Notes: generated from the sequence alone by a model not told the origin. A stretch of DNA of 64,000 bases from Chitinophagales bacterium (GCA_030832085.1 JAURJU010000007.1:1-64000); one strand, 5' to 3'; positions 26,921 to 37,240 are shown, numbered from the stretch's first letter. Numbers and translations are program-made.

Positions 26921-28138
26921 TTATTGGGCCAAACAGTGCAATGATTTTCTGATGATATCCAATGCCATTTTGACCTGCTCAGCGGTAATGACCAATGGTG
27001 GTGCCAGGCGAATTTTATCTCCGTGCGTGGGCTTGGCCAAGAGTCCGTTTTGCATGAATGTTTCACAGAGCCGCCACGCTGCCTGCGGGTCTGTGTGGTC
27101 AACAACAATGGCATTCATCAGCCCCATTCCCCTGATTTCACTGATATAGGGGGATTTGATTTCTTCAAGGCCTTTCCGCAACAAAATGCCCATGTTTACC
27201 GCATTCTCCGCCAGGTTTTCAGCGACGAGTACCTGCAAAGAGGCCATGGCTACAACGCTGGCGAGCGGACTTCCTCCAAATGTAGAGCCATGTTCACCGG
27301 GCTTGATGGTGAGCATGATTTCATCGCTGGAAAGCACGGCACTAACAGGGAAAGTGCCTCCACTCAATGCTTTACCGAGCAGCAGGATATCAGGTTTTAC
27401 ATTTTCGTGGTCGCAACAAAGCATCCTGCCCGTTCTGCACAAGCCGGTTTGAATCTCGTCAGCAATAAACAATACATTGGCCTCTTCACAAAGCTGTTTG
27501 GCTTTTGACAGGTATCCCTTGTCTGGAATTACGATGCCTGCCTCTCCCTGGATGGGTTCAACCAAAAAGGCTGCAACATCCTTGTTGTCCAATGCTTTTG
27601 CAAGCCCATCCAGGTCATTGTAGGGAACAATGTCAAATCCTGGCATGTAAGGACCGAACTTTGCCTGTGAAGAAGGGTCAGTGCTGAAAGAGATGATTGT
27701 ACTTGTTCTGCCATGAAAATTTTCCGTGCAAACGATGATCCTGGCCTTGTTTTCCGCTATGCCCTTTACATCATAGGCCCATCTTCTTGCAAGTTTGATG
27801 CCAGTTTCAACGGCCTCTGCACCAGTATTCATGGGCAAGAGTTTATCATAACCCAGCAGCCCGGTGATGTAGCGCTCAAATTCTCCCAAACGATCATTGT
27901 AGAAGGCCCTGGATGTGAGTGTCAAAGTGGAAGCCTGTTCGGTCAGTGCTTTGATGATGTGCGGGTGGCAGTGACCTTGGTTGACAGCAGAATATCCACT
28001 GAGAAAATCGAAATATTTTCTTCCCTCCACGTCCCACATTTCAGCCCCCCTTGCCCTGGCAATAACAACAGGAATGGGGTGGTAATTGTGGGCGCCATAC
28101 CTCGACTCAAGGTCAATGAAATATGTTGAATTCTGCAT
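26921..28138 (-). CDS. rocD: Ornithine aminotransferase
   Basis: PLP enzyme of aminotransferase class III that moves the delta-amino group of ornithine to 2-oxoglutarate, giving glutamate semialdehyde. The 405-aa protein has [15 protein letters not shown] (104-118), [11 protein letters not shown] (227-237), and the PLP lysine K256 in [10 protein letters not shown]. The start [21 protein letters not shown] and length fit ornithine rather than acetylornithine aminotransferase, but the latter cannot be excluded. Its start overlaps the 3' end of ispE by 26 bases. Confidence 0.9.
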   Translation of the reverse strand: MQNSTYFIDLESRYGAHNYHPIPVVIARARGAEMWDVEGRKYFDFLSGYSAVNQGHCHPHIIKALTEQASTLTLTSRAFYNDRLGEFERYITGLLGYDKLLPMNTGAEAVETGIKLARRWAYDVKGIAENKARIIVCTENFHGRTSTIISFSTDPSSQAKFGPYMPGFDIVPYNDLDGLAKALDNKDVAAFLVEPIQGEAGIVIPDKGYLSKAKQLCEEANVLFIADEIQTGLCRTGRMLCCDHENVKPDILLLGKALSGGTFPVSAVLSSDEIMLTIKPGEHGSTFGGSPLASVVAMASLQVLVAENLAENAVNMGILLRKGLEEIKSPYISEIRGMGLMNAIVVDHTDPQAAWRLCETFMQNGLLAKPTHGDKIRLAPPLVITAEQVKMALDIIRKSLHCLAQ

Positions 28139-28946
28139 AAAGATAGTTTGTTGGGAAAAGATTGTCTATGCCAGGAGCACTGTCAAAAATGCCAAACACA
28201 GTGGAACCCGTGCCTGTCATTGACGCATACACTGCCCCAGCTGCGTAAAGCTTCTCCTTGATGGCACCAATCTCAGGATAAAGGTTGAATACCGGTCCTT
28301 CAAAGTCATTGAAAAGCATGTTCTTCCAATCTTCAATGGGAGAGGAAACAATATCGGAACATGCCATTGCTGAAGGAGATATTTTGATCTGTTTGAATGC
28401 ATCGGCAGTACTGACATGGATTCCCGGGCAAACAAGAACAATTGTTTTGGACGAAAGGCTGCAATGAATGGCATGCATGATCTCCCCCCGCCCATTTGCC
28501 TGAACGGGTTGGTTGATAATAAAAAATGGACAATCGCTTCCCAGTTCAAGTGCATGCATTTTCATCATTTCATCATCCATCCCAAGTTTGTATTTTTCAT
28601 TCAGGAGCCTGATCATGAATGCACCATCTGCAGAGCCACCGCCCAAGCCTGCGCCCATAGGTATATGCTTGTGAAGGTGCATCAAAATCGGTGGGAGGGC
28701 GGGGTACTGTTTCTTGAGAAGATGATATGCCTTGATGCAAAGGTTAGAGCCTGTACTTCCGGGGATGGGTAATCCTGAACATGTAAATTTTATCCATTCC
28801 TGTCCGGGGGTTGGATCCGAGACAACCTCCAGCACATCGCGCATGGGAATAGGAAAAAATACGGTATTCAGGTCATGGTAACCATCTTCTCTTTTGGAAG
28901 TGATGCGCAGTCCAAGGTTGATTTTTGCATTCGGAAACAAGACCAT
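28113..28946 (-). CDS. ispE: 4-diphosphocytidyl-2-C-methyl-D-erythritol kinase
   Basis: GHMP kinase of the MEP isoprenoid pathway that phosphorylates CDP-ME. The ATP-binding motif [13 protein letters not shown] is at residues 96-108, and the N-terminal [12 protein letters not shown] is the family signature. The C-terminal [12 protein letters not shown] completes the fold. At 277 aa it is normal length. It follows the BFN nuclease gene by eight bases and overlaps rocD by 26. Confidence 0.96.
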   Translation of the reverse strand: MVLFPNAKINLGLRITSKREDGYHDLNTVFFPIPMRDVLEVVSDPTPGQEWIKFTCSGLPIPGSTGSNLCIKAYHLLKKQYPALPPILMHLHKHIPMGAGLGGGSADGAFMIRLLNEKYKLGMDDEMMKMHALELGSDCPFFIINQPVQANGRGEIMHAIHCSLSSKTIVLVCPGIHVSTADAFKQIKISPSAMACSDIVSSPIEDWKNMLFNDFEGPVFNLYPEIGAIKEKLYAAGAVYASMTGTGSTVFGIFDSAPGIDNLFPTNYLYAEFNIFH

Positions 28947-28954
28947 GGACTGAT

Positions 28955-29539
28955 CTATTTTTTGCGTGAATTGATTTCATCGCGGATGGCAATGGCACGG
29001 ATATAATCCTCCTGTTCCAGTACTTCATTCAAAAGGGTGTGCAGTTCCTCTAAGCCAAGACTTTTGATGTCTTCATTGCCGTTGCCCCCTGTGGCAATTG
29101 ATTTCACCTGGCCAGGCGAAACACTTTGTTCCGGATTCTCAACACCCGCAACATCAAAGATGTTTTCATAAATAAATATTGGGCAACCGAAACGCACTGC
29201 AAGTGCTATTGCATCTGATGTGCGGGAATCAATCTCTACTGTATCCGCTTCATTGCTGCAGAGCAGCTTGGAATAAAAAATACCTTCCTGGAGATCTGAA
29301 ATGATCACTTCGTGCAAATCAATGCTGAAGGCCAACATGAAATTTTTCATGAGGTCATGTGTCAGGGGCCTTGTAGGCTTCATTTTTTCAAGTGCAACTG
29401 CAATCGCCTGCGCCTCAAAACCGCCAATTACAATCGGGAGTCTCCTCAGGCCATTTACTTCTCCCAACACAACGGCGTAAGAATTGCTTTGTGTGATGGA
29501 ATGGGAGAGTGCAACGATTTCCAATTCTATCTTTCTCAT
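28955..29539 (-). CDS. Bifunctional nuclease (BFN/DUF151) with UVR motif
   Basis: The first ~130 residues match the DUF151 family (MRKIELEIVALSHSITQSNSYAVVLGE at the start, and LPIVIGGFEAQAIAVAL further on), named for a plant nuclease with RNase and DNase activity. The last ~35 residues (LEELHTLLNEVLEQEDYIRAIAIRDEI) look like a UVR motif as in UvrB/UvrC. The ATG at 29539 gives 194 aa and begins at the conserved core; the open frame upstream has no such similarity. Activity in bacteria is uncertain. It heads a unit with ispE and rocD. Confidence 0.85.
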   Translation of the reverse strand: MRKIELEIVALSHSITQSNSYAVVLGEVNGLRRLPIVIGGFEAQAIAVALEKMKPTRPLTHDLMKNFMLAFSIDLHEVIISDLQEGIFYSKLLCSNEADTVEIDSRTSDAIALAVRFGCPIFIYENIFDVAGVENPEQSVSPGQVKSIATGGNGNEDIKSLGLEELHTLLNEVLEQEDYIRAIAIRDEINSRKK

Positions 29540-29649
29540 ATACAGTACAAATTTAAGGTAAAAATATCCCAATTCCTTCACCGCATCCATGAACTTTGGC
29601 ATGTCAAACCTCATATGGGTGCATGATCAGCGCCACCATCCAGTTCAAA

Positions 29650-29681
29650 TTTCGTGTTGTTCCCTATGAAAGCTATTTTTG
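29650..29681 (+). promoter_or_regulatory. Putative promoter of the TPR-tilS unit
   Basis: TTTCG (29650-29654), a 19-base spacer, and TATTTTTG (29674-29681), an exact TAnnTTTG match, end 29 bases before the TPR gene ATG. The TTTCG upstream element also appears in front of the GH3 gene. Confidence 0.4.
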
Positions 29682-29710
29682 TGTTGGTGTCGTCTTGATC
29701 AAATTATACA

Positions 29711-30034
29711 ATGGAACGTATATCTCGGCTGAAAACATTTATTGATAAGTATCCGGCGGACTTGTTCAGCAGGCATGCTCTTGCCATGGAACTGATCAAG
29801 CTTGAGCAGCATGCAGAAGCCATCGTGGTGATGAATGATTTGTTGAATGTGGATGAAAAACATGTGGGTACCTATTATCATTTGGGCAAGCTCCTTGAGA
29901 AAATGGATGACCCGGAGCAAGCCGTTGCAGTGTATGAAAAAGGAATTGCCATTGCAAGGAAAATTAATGCGGGCAATGACCTTCGAGAATTGACAGGTGC
30001 CTTGGCTCATTTAAAAGATGAATTGGATACATGA
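29711..30034 (+). CDS. TPR-repeat protein, 107 aa
   Basis: Helical repeat protein with about two tetratricopeptide units: RHALAMELIKLEQHAEAIVVMNDLL (about 20-45) and YYHLGKLLEKMDDPEQAVAVYEKGI (about 55-80). No signal peptide or membrane segment. It probably mediates protein contacts. Its stop overlaps the tilS start (ATGA), so the two are translationally coupled. Confidence 0.8.
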   Translation: MERISRLKTFIDKYPADLFSRHALAMELIKLEQHAEAIVVMNDLLNVDEKHVGTYYHLGKLLEKMDDPEQAVAVYEKGIAIARKINAGNDLRELTGALAHLKDELDT

Positions 30035-31416
30035 TGGGGAAGGATTTCAATACAACAGGGCCAGCATTGTTGATGCGTTTCAAAAACCATGTCGCTGAAA
30101 ACGAATTGTGGAAACAAGGTGAGTTCCTGTTCCTTGCTTGCAGTGGGGGCATGGATTCTGTCGTGCTGGCGCATTTGCTTCGGCAAATGAATCACCCTTT
30201 TCAAATCCTGCATTGCAATTTCAATTTGAGGGGTGAAGAAAGCAAACGGGATGAGGATTTTGTAAGGTCCCTGGCTGTAGAATTGGGTGTTGAATGTCTG
30301 GTCAAGTCCTTTGACACGGAGGCCTCGATGCAGTTGATGGGAAAAGGAGTTCAAGAGACGGCACGGAAACTTCGTTATGACTGGTTCAGTGCGGTAATGC
30401 AAGCTCAAAAAAATATCCATCCCAACAGTTTATTGCTCACTGCACATCATGCAGATGATCAGGTGGAAACAATTGCCATGCATTTTTTTCGGGGAACTGG
30501 TTTCGCCGGCATGCACGGCATCAGGCAGAAAGCAGGGCGGCTGGTGAGACCCTTGTTGTTTGCGGCAAGAAATGAAATCATGGCCTATGCCCAAGCGCAT
30601 GGAATTGCCTGGGTGGACGACAGTTCAAACAATGAGGATCATTATACCCGAAATCATTTTCGCCATGTGGTCATTCCCCAAATCGAAAAAGTATTTCCCT
30701 CTGTACGTGAGAACCTGTTGGACAATGCCAAACGGTTTTCAGAAATGGAACTCATTTACAACAAACAGATCCAGAAGATCAGATTGGGATTGTTGGAAAA
30801 AAAGGGTAATGCTATGGCGATTCCCTTGAACAAATTAAAATCGCAGGTACCCTTGGATACCATCATGTTCGAGGTGTTCAGGGATTTTGGGTTTTCATCC
30901 CATCAGGTACCTGAGATAAAAAAACTGTTCAGTGCCATTTCCGGCAAGTCAATTTCATCTTCGACACACCGTATTTTGCGCAACCGTGACTGGCTGCTGG
31001 TAGATTCCATAGCAGAAAAAGACCATGCCATGATTGTTGTAGAGCATCCCTCATCATCAGTAATTTGCAACGGAAGTGAGTTGGTGTTCAAAGCCTGCAG
31101 CAACAATCGTCCAACTGACTCAAATCCAGCCCATGCCTGGGTAGACCTTGATCAGGTCAACTTCCCATTGATTGTCCGGCCATGGAAGGCGGGGGATTAT
31201 TTTTATCCCCTTGGGATGAAGAAAAAGAAAAAAATAGCAAGGTTCCTTACAGACCTGAAACTCTCACTTGCTGAAAAAGAAAATCAGTGGGTCATTGAAT
31301 CAGACCGGCGGATCATTTGGGTCATGGGTAGGAGGATTGATGATCGGGTCAAGATTACCACCTCATCTGTCAACATCCTGATGATGAAAATGGTTCCTCA
31401 GTTGAATGTCGTTTGA
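30031..31416 (+). CDS. tilS: tRNA(Ile)-lysidine synthase
   Basis: Joins lysine to C34 of the AUA-reading tRNA-Ile, making it read isoleucine rather than methionine codons. The PP-loop ATP site SGGMDS is at residues 38-43 and the HCNFNLRG and HHADDQVET motifs follow, as in TilS. The 461-aa length includes the C-terminal domains of long-form TilS. It begins within the TPR stop codon (ATGA). Its end overlaps the convergent rhomboid gene by 19 bases. Confidence 0.95.
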   Translation: MMGKDFNTTGPALLMRFKNHVAENELWKQGEFLFLACSGGMDSVVLAHLLRQMNHPFQILHCNFNLRGEESKRDEDFVRSLAVELGVECLVKSFDTEASMQLMGKGVQETARKLRYDWFSAVMQAQKNIHPNSLLLTAHHADDQVETIAMHFFRGTGFAGMHGIRQKAGRLVRPLLFAARNEIMAYAQAHGIAWVDDSSNNEDHYTRNHFRHVVIPQIEKVFPSVRENLLDNAKRFSEMELIYNKQIQKIRLGLLEKKGNAMAIPLNKLKSQVPLDTIMFEVFRDFGFSSHQVPEIKKLFSAISGKSISSSTHRILRNRDWLLVDSIAEKDHAMIVVEHPSSSVICNGSELVFKACSNNRPTDSNPAHAWVDLDQVNFPLIVRPWKAGDYFYPLGMKKKKKIARFLTDLKLSLAEKENQWVIESDRRIIWVMGRRIDDRVKITTSSVNILMMKMVPQLNVV

Positions 31417-32027
31417 ATGAACATCTGAATTAAATCCACTCCAGCAAGGAGTTTGGCTGCCAGGTAGGTAAACAGGATTCCATACATGCTGCCCCAGAAG
31501 TGGGCACTGTGTCCTATGTTTCCACCACCCTTTTTTGCAAGGCTTGCAGAAAGAATGAGGAAGCAGATGCCAAATACAAAGCCGGGTATTTTGAATGGAA
31601 TAAAGAAAAACTGAATGGGCATATTGGGTTGAATGGTAATGGCTGAAAACACAATTGCTGATACCGCGCCCGATGCACCCAATGATCGGTAATGGGATTG
31701 GTTTTTGTATTTGATGTAGTCTGGTATTACCGCTACAACTATCGCAGTCACATAAAGAACAGCCAGCAATGCTCTTGATAAATCGCCAAACAATGCCTTG
31801 AAAAGGTAGTTTTCCAGAGCCATCCCAAAGGAATAAAAAGATACCATGTTGAAGATAAGGTGCATGGCATCTGCATGCAGCACACCATTGGTGAGGAAGC
31901 GGTAGTATTGGCCATCCTTATGAATAAAGTAGGGCCAAAAAAGAAGATCATCCTTCATTCTTTCACGGTTGAAGGCAAGGATGGAAACGGCACAGGTGAT
32001 GATGATGATGAGGAATGTTATGCTCAT
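31398..32027 (-). CDS. Rhomboid family intramembrane serine protease
   Basis: Six membrane segments. The active-site motif GASGA carries the nucleophile Ser119 (numbered from the chosen start), and the catalytic histidine is in AHFWG (His176). HLIFNMVSF with His56 and Asn60 in the second segment is also typical. The chosen ATG at 32027 gives 209 aa, starting MSITFLIIII, and the open frame to 32105 overlaps the rlmH gene. It is 16 bases downstream of rlmH. Substrates are unknown. Confidence 0.9.
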   Translation of the reverse strand: MSITFLIIIITCAVSILAFNRERMKDDLLFWPYFIHKDGQYYRFLTNGVLHADAMHLIFNMVSFYSFGMALENYLFKALFGDLSRALLAVLYVTAIVVAVIPDYIKYKNQSHYRSLGASGAVSAIVFSAITIQPNMPIQFFFIPFKIPGFVFGICFLILSASLAKKGGGNIGHSAHFWGSMYGILFTYLAAKLLAGVDLIQMFIQTTFN

Positions 32028-32043
32028 GGTTGGTGGATGTATA

Positions 32044-32517
32044 TCACTTGTGGTGATACTTTTCATTTTTAATAATCGTATAGGCCCTGTAGATCTGCTC
32101 TGCAAGAATAAGTCTTACGAGCTGGTGCGGGAAAGTAAGTTTTGAAAGTGACCATTTGTAGTCTGCTCGTTTTAACACTGGTTCGTCCAATCCAAATGCC
32201 CCACCTATCAAAAATACGAGCTTCCTGGATCCCATGTTTCCTTTTTTAACGATGAAATCGGCCAGGGCCAACGAATCCATTTCCTTTCCGTATTCGTCCA
32301 ATGCAATCAGCACGGTATCCTTGTCTATCCAATCCAGGATCATTTTCCCTTCCTGCCTTTTCAAGTCGTTTTCACTGAGCATGCCTGCATGTTTGGGAAC
32401 CGGGATGATTTCCCATTTGATGGGGGTATATTTTCTAATCCTTGCAGTGTAATCCTCGATTGCTTCCTTGATCGAAGGGTCGTGTTGTTTTCCTATGCTC
32501 CAGAATTCGATCTTCAT
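32044..32517 (-). CDS. rlmH: 23S rRNA (pseudouridine1915-N3)-methyltransferase
   Basis: SPOUT-class enzyme that methylates pseudouridine 1915 in helix 69. The 157-aa protein has the family size and the knotted C-terminal motifs: FLIGGAFGLDEPV, then LSKLTFPHQLVRLILAEQIYRAYTIIKNEKYHH at the end. It starts MKIEFWSIGK. It probably leads the unit that includes the rhomboid gene. Confidence 0.95.
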   Translation of the reverse strand: MKIEFWSIGKQHDPSIKEAIEDYTARIRKYTPIKWEIIPVPKHAGMLSENDLKRQEGKMILDWIDKDTVLIALDEYGKEMDSLALADFIVKKGNMGSRKLVFLIGGAFGLDEPVLKRADYKWSLSKLTFPHQLVRLILAEQIYRAYTIIKNEKYHHK

Positions 32518-32574
32518 GATTGTTCACAAAGAAAACAAACATTTTTTGTAAATTGACTGACTAAACGACTATAG

Positions 32575-34152
32575 ATGAGAAAGTTCCTTTTGTTTTTAAT
32601 GTTTTTTTCAATCGCTCTTGTCTCCAACGCCCAAATCAAAAAGGCTCCAAACAGGGCTGAAGGCGCAGGACCCTGGTCACAACTCATTCTCAGGGGAGCT
32701 ACTGTAGTGAACGGTACCGGCGCACCTCCGGTTGGTCCTGTTGACATCGTCATTGAACAAAATAAAATTATTTCCATAAGAAACGTAGGGTATCCTGGAA
32801 TGGCCATCAAGGAGACTTCCCGACCCAAATTAAAAGAAGGTGGAAAGGAAATTGATTGCAGTGGCATGTACATCCTTCCCGGCTTTATTGATATGCATGG
32901 CCATATCGGAGGCACTGAACAGGGAACACCGGCGGAATATGTTTTCAAACTTTGGATGGCACATGGCATCACCACCATCCGTGATCCATCATGTGGGAAT
33001 GGATTGGATTGGGTATTGGAGCACAAGCAAAAAAGCTTTGCCAATGCAATTACTGCACCAAGGATTTTTGCCTATACATCATTTGGACAAGGTGCAAAAG
33101 GGGGGATTGCAACGCCTGAGCTGGCCATTGATTGGGTCAGGGAAAATGCAAAAAAAGGAGCAGATGGCATCAAGTTTTTTGGAGCAGCTCCAGCCATCAT
33201 GGACGCGGCATTGCGCGAGAACAAGAAACTTGGACTTCGCTCTTGCATGCACCATGCACAAATGGATGTCGCCAGGTGGAATGTGGTCAACTCGGCTGAA
33301 GCTGGCCTTACATCAATGGAGCACTGGTATGGCTTGCCAGAAGCCCTGTTGGAAAAAAATACCATCCAGGATTATCCGCTTGGTTACAATTATTCCAACG
33401 AACAACACCGTTTTGAAGAAGCAGGAAAGTTGTGGAAGCAGGCCGCCAAGCAAGGCACTGAGAAATGGAATACTGTCATGCAACGCTTGTTGGACCTGGA
33501 TTTCACTTTGGATCCCACCTTTAATATTTATGAAGCCAACCGGGACCTGCACAGGGCCCGGAGGCTTGAATGGCATGATGAATATACTTTGCCTTCGCTT
33601 TGGAAATTCTATGAACCCAATCGACAATCCCACGGATCCTATTGGTTCAATTGGGGAACAGAGCAGGAGGTGCAATGGAAAGAAAATTACAGGACCTGGA
33701 TGTCTTTTGTCAATGAATACAAAAACAAGGGTGGAAGGGTTACCACCGGGTCAGACAATGGGTTTATCTACCAAACCTATGGTTTTGGATATGTCCGTGA
33801 ATTGGAATTGTTGAGAGAGGCAGGATTTCACCCGCTGGAAGTCATTCGGTCAGCAACGCTCCACAGTGCACAGGCATTGGGTGTTGACAAGCAGATTGGT
33901 TCCATTGAAGTTGGTAAGCTGGCCGACCTTGTAGTAGTTGATGCCAATCCCCTTGAAAACCTCCAGTACCTCTATGGCACCGGAGCAGTTTATTTAAACG
34001 AAAAAAACGAAGTAACCAGAAAGGGCGGGGTTAAGTACACCATCAAGGACGGCATTGTTTACGATGCAAAAAAACTTTTTGCTGATGTCAAGGCCATTGT
34101 AGATGAGGCAAAAAAGCAAGGTGGTGAGATCAAGCAGCCTGGCATCAAATAA
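32575..34152 (+). CDS. Exported amidohydrolase-family protein
   Basis: Metal-dependent hydrolase of the amidohydrolase superfamily with a signal peptide (about residues 1-19, ending VSNAQ). The metal HxH is HGH at 108-110 in LPGFIDMHGH; other likely ligands are Lys200, His226/His227, His250 and Asp394 (TTGSDNG). The C-terminal GSIEVGKLADLVVVDANPLENL is typical of the imidazolonepropionase/prolidase-like branch. Export suggests it acts in the periplasm on a peptide or amide, but the substrate is unknown. The next gene is also an exported hydrolase, 73 bases away. Confidence 0.85.
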   Translation: MRKFLLFLMFFSIALVSNAQIKKAPNRAEGAGPWSQLILRGATVVNGTGAPPVGPVDIVIEQNKIISIRNVGYPGMAIKETSRPKLKEGGKEIDCSGMYILPGFIDMHGHIGGTEQGTPAEYVFKLWMAHGITTIRDPSCGNGLDWVLEHKQKSFANAITAPRIFAYTSFGQGAKGGIATPELAIDWVRENAKKGADGIKFFGAAPAIMDAALRENKKLGLRSCMHHAQMDVARWNVVNSAEAGLTSMEHWYGLPEALLEKNTIQDYPLGYNYSNEQHRFEEAGKLWKQAAKQGTEKWNTVMQRLLDLDFTLDPTFNIYEANRDLHRARRLEWHDEYTLPSLWKFYEPNRQSHGSYWFNWGTEQEVQWKENYRTWMSFVNEYKNKGGRVTTGSDNGFIYQTYGFGYVRELELLREAGFHPLEVIRSATLHSAQALGVDKQIGSIEVGKLADLVVVDANPLENLQYLYGTGAVYLNEKNEVTRKGGVKYTIKDGIVYDAKKLFADVKAIVDEAKKQGGEIKQPGIK

Positions 34153-34225
34153 TACCAAAACAATCAATTTATTGTTCTTGTGCTCTGTACAAGAGAAGAA
34201 TTTCCTTGACTCCAAATCTTGAAAC

Positions 34226-36643
34226 ATGTTGCGTTTCCTTTTCGTATTCTTTTTATCCCCTTTTTTTTCAATCAGCCAATCACTGCCCACGATTGCTGAA
34301 AAGACAAAAGGCATGTCCAGGTTTGAGGGATATTTTCCCTTTTATAAGGATGATCAAAATGGTAAAATATGGTTAGAAATCAGCAGGATTGATGAGGAAA
34401 TACTCTATGCCATGTCTTTGCCATCCGGGCTGGGTTCCAACGATATCGGGCTTGACAGGGGATTGATGGGAGGAGGCAGAATTGTGGAATTTTCCCGTGT
34501 TGGGAAGAAAATCCTGATGACAGAGCCCAATTATGGGTACAGGGCATCGGCTGAATCGGCAAAGGAAAAAGCGGCCGTGGAGCTTGCCTTTGCAAAGTCT
34601 ACCCTTTGGGCCTTTGCAGTTGAGGCTGAATCCGGAAACATTGCCCTGGTGGATGCAACTGAATTTCTCACCAGGGATGCCATGCAAGCTGCGAACAGAA
34701 TTCGTAAAATGCAGCAGGGAAATTACACACTTGACCGCAACAGGTCAGCCCTTTATTTTCCTGCATGTAAGAATTTTCCATACAATACTGAGCTTGAGGC
34801 AACCATCACCCTGACCAGCGCCGATGGTGTGAGCGGCAATTTTATCCAACCCGTCGTTCCTTCGCCTGAGGCCATCACCTTGCGCATGCATCATTCTTTT
34901 GTTCAGCTTCCTGATGCAAATTACAAACCCAGAAAATTCGATCCAAGATCATCCTTCAACAACACTTCATTTTTCGATTACAGTTCACCTGTTTCCGAAC
35001 CCATTGAACAACATTACATCAATCGCCATCGGTTGAATAAAAAAGATCCTGCTGCCAAAATGAGTGAGCCTGTAAAACAGATTGTCTATTACCTCGACAA
35101 TGGGACGCCCGAACCCATTCGAACAGCACTGCTCAAAGGTGGAAATTGGTGGAACCAGGCTTTTGAAGCTGCAGGATACAAGGACGCTTTTGTTGTTAAA
35201 ATGCTTCCAGACAGTTGTGATCCCATGGACATTCGCTACAACATGATCAATTGGGTGCATCGTTCAACCAGGGGTTGGAGCTATGGGGCCAGTGTAGTGG
35301 ACCCCCGAACTGGAGAGATCATCAAGGGGCAAGTCTCATTGGGCTCGCTTCGGGTAAGACAGGATTATATGATTGCACAAGGTTTGCTCTCGCCCTTTGG
35401 GAAGAATGACATGAAGGATGATCCCATGCTCAAGATGTCACTTGAGCGACTTGAACAATTGTCTGCACATGAAATTGGCCATACGTTAGGACTGATGCAC
35501 AACTATGCAGCCAGTACTGTACATCGTTCAAGCGTTATGGATTATCCGCACCCTTTGGTCAAGCTCAATAAAAATGGAGAAATTGATCTTTCGAATGCAT
35601 ATGATTTGAAGATTGGGGAATGGGACAAGGTTGCCATACATTGGGGCTATGCTGATCTCAGCAACAGCAAAAATGAAGCGGTAGATCTGGACAACATTTT
35701 GAAGGATGCTTATGCGCGTGGCTTGAGGTTCATCAGCGACAGGGACGCCAGGGCTCCGGGAGGATTGCATCCTGATGCACATTTATGGGACAATGGCAAT
35801 GAACCAGTTTCTACTTTGGAGGAAATGATCAGGATTCGTGAAATGGCGTTGAAACAGTTTGGTGCAAGAGCCATCAAAAATGGAACCCCCATGGCCATGT
35901 TGGAGGATGTCTTGGTACCTGTTTATTTTCACCATCGCTACCAAATTGAAGCCGCAACAAAGTTGATTGGAGGAATGCATTACACTTATGCCCTGAAAGG
36001 GGATGGTCAAATACCAACTTCAATTTTGTCCAGGGAAATCCAATCAGCAGCAATGACCAGCATATTGAAGTGCCTGGATCCCGGATTTCTTACTGTACCT
36101 GCATCGATTGTTGCATTGATTCCACCTCGGCCGGCGGGATATGAGTTTACCAAGGAATTGTTCAGAAAAAAAACCGGTCTTTCTTTTGACCAGTTGGCGC
36201 CGGCTGAAGCTGCAGCAGATCTTCCCTTGTCATTTCTTTTCAACCCCGAAAGGCTGAACAGATTGGTGCAACATGAAATGCAGGGTCAATATGGATTTGG
36301 TGACATGGTCAAAGCATTGATGGATGCCACCTTCAAATCAGCAAGAAAAAAAGGTATTGAAAACGCGATACAAATGCAAACCGAACAGCTGGTGCTGACC
36401 TATCTTCTTGCTGCTGGTGTTGATGACCAACTTTCCTTTGCCGCAAAAGCCAGGGTAGGACAGGCCTTGGCCGAATTGAAATCGTTTTTAGAGCGGGAAC
36501 TGAAATCATCCAGTGACGACCTGTACAAGTCTCATTTGACCATGGCCATTGAAAGATTCAAATCACCTGAAAAGGCAAGGCCAACACTACATGCCATTGC
36601 TCCTCCTGGTGCTCCCATTGGATGTGAGGAAGGGCTGTATTAG
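34226..36643 (+). CDS. Zinc-dependent metzincin protease (DUF5117/DUF4953 type)
   Basis: An 805-aa protein with an N-terminal signal peptide (about residues 1-18) and a metzincin zinc motif HEIGHTLGLMH at 415-425 (ligands His415, His419, His425; catalytic Glu416). Met-turn candidate is in HRSSVMDYPHP. The upstream region (about 35-200) corresponds to the DUF5118/DUF5117 domains found with this protease in Bacteroidota. It probably cleaves extracellular or periplasmic protein. It may be co-transcribed with the amidohydrolase. It converges on coaE with a 9-base gap. Confidence 0.85.
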   Translation: MLRFLFVFFLSPFFSISQSLPTIAEKTKGMSRFEGYFPFYKDDQNGKIWLEISRIDEEILYAMSLPSGLGSNDIGLDRGLMGGGRIVEFSRVGKKILMTEPNYGYRASAESAKEKAAVELAFAKSTLWAFAVEAESGNIALVDATEFLTRDAMQAANRIRKMQQGNYTLDRNRSALYFPACKNFPYNTELEATITLTSADGVSGNFIQPVVPSPEAITLRMHHSFVQLPDANYKPRKFDPRSSFNNTSFFDYSSPVSEPIEQHYINRHRLNKKDPAAKMSEPVKQIVYYLDNGTPEPIRTALLKGGNWWNQAFEAAGYKDAFVVKMLPDSCDPMDIRYNMINWVHRSTRGWSYGASVVDPRTGEIIKGQVSLGSLRVRQDYMIAQGLLSPFGKNDMKDDPMLKMSLERLEQLSAHEIGHTLGLMHNYAASTVHRSSVMDYPHPLVKLNKNGEIDLSNAYDLKIGEWDKVAIHWGYADLSNSKNEAVDLDNILKDAYARGLRFISDRDARAPGGLHPDAHLWDNGNEPVSTLEEMIRIREMALKQFGARAIKNGTPMAMLEDVLVPVYFHHRYQIEAATKLIGGMHYTYALKGDGQIPTSILSREIQSAAMTSILKCLDPGFLTVPASIVALIPPRPAGYEFTKELFRKKTGLSFDQLAPAEAAADLPLSFLFNPERLNRLVQHEMQGQYGFGDMVKALMDATFKSARKKGIENAIQMQTEQLVLTYLLAAGVDDQLSFAAKARVGQALAELKSFLERELKSSSDDLYKSHLTMAIERFKSPEKARPTLHAIAPPGAPIGCEEGLY

Positions 36644-36652
36644 GACGTGCCG

Positions 36653-37240
36653 TCAGTTTGCAGCAGCAGTCAACAACTGGTGCAACGCCATGACTTGAGG
36701 GATGAGCAGCTGTTGTTCATCGTTGATCAATATGTGGTCGCAAAGTTTCATTTTGATGCTTTCGTCCATTTGATTTTCCATGCGTACCATTACCTTCTCC
36801 CTTTCAACATGGTCACGTTTGATGGTCCGATGGATCCTTAATGTTGGTGGGGCAAATACCCCAATGATTTTGTCAAAATCTCCTTGGCTCCCGCTCTCAA
36901 AAATCAGTGCTGCTTCTTTGATAGCATAGGGGCCAGATTGTTTGGCCATCCACTCTTTTCCATCCCGTATTGTAAATGGATGAACAATGCTGTTGAGGAG
37001 TTCAAGTTTTTGTTTGTTGTTGAAAACAATGGTGGAGAGGAATGCGCTGTCAAGTCTTCCATTCGCATATGCCTGTTCTGAAAATGCTGCTTTGATTTTT
37101 TTTACCAGGTCTGGGTGGGATTCCATGAGGTGTTTTGCAGCATGATCGGCATGGTATACCGGAATGCCCAGCACTTCAAAAATCTGGGCAACAGTAGTTT
37201 TTCCTGCGCCAATTCCGCCTGTCAGTCCAATCTTAAGCAT
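36653..37240 (-). CDS. coaE: Dephospho-CoA kinase
   Basis: Last step of coenzyme A synthesis: phosphorylates the 3'-hydroxyl of dephospho-CoA. From the ATG at 37240 the protein is 195 aa, starting MLKIGLTGGIGAGKTTVAQIF, with the P-loop GGIGAGKT at residues 8-15. HADHAAKHL follows in the CoA-binding region. The open frame upstream (to 37339) crosses the yajC terminator and is not used. A TACATTTG box ends three bases before the ATG. Confidence 0.95.
   Translation of the reverse strand: MLKIGLTGGIGAGKTTVAQIFEVLGIPVYHADHAAKHLMESHPDLVKKIKAAFSEQAYANGRLDSAFLSTIVFNNKQKLELLNSIVHPFTIRDGKEWMAKQSGPYAIKEAALIFESGSQGDFDKIIGVFAPPTLRIHRTIKRDHVEREKVMVRMENQMDESIKMKLCDHILINDEQQLLIPQVMALHQLLTAAAN

Noticed and set aside
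32840-33814. 324-codon plus-strand open frame in another frame of the amidohydrolase gene
   Set aside because: Same strand, different frame; the true frame has the metal motifs and signal peptide.
34165-34200. CTTGT/ACAAG inverted repeat after the amidohydrolase gene
   Set aside because: Short, imperfect when extended and lacks a T-tract, so not called as a terminator.
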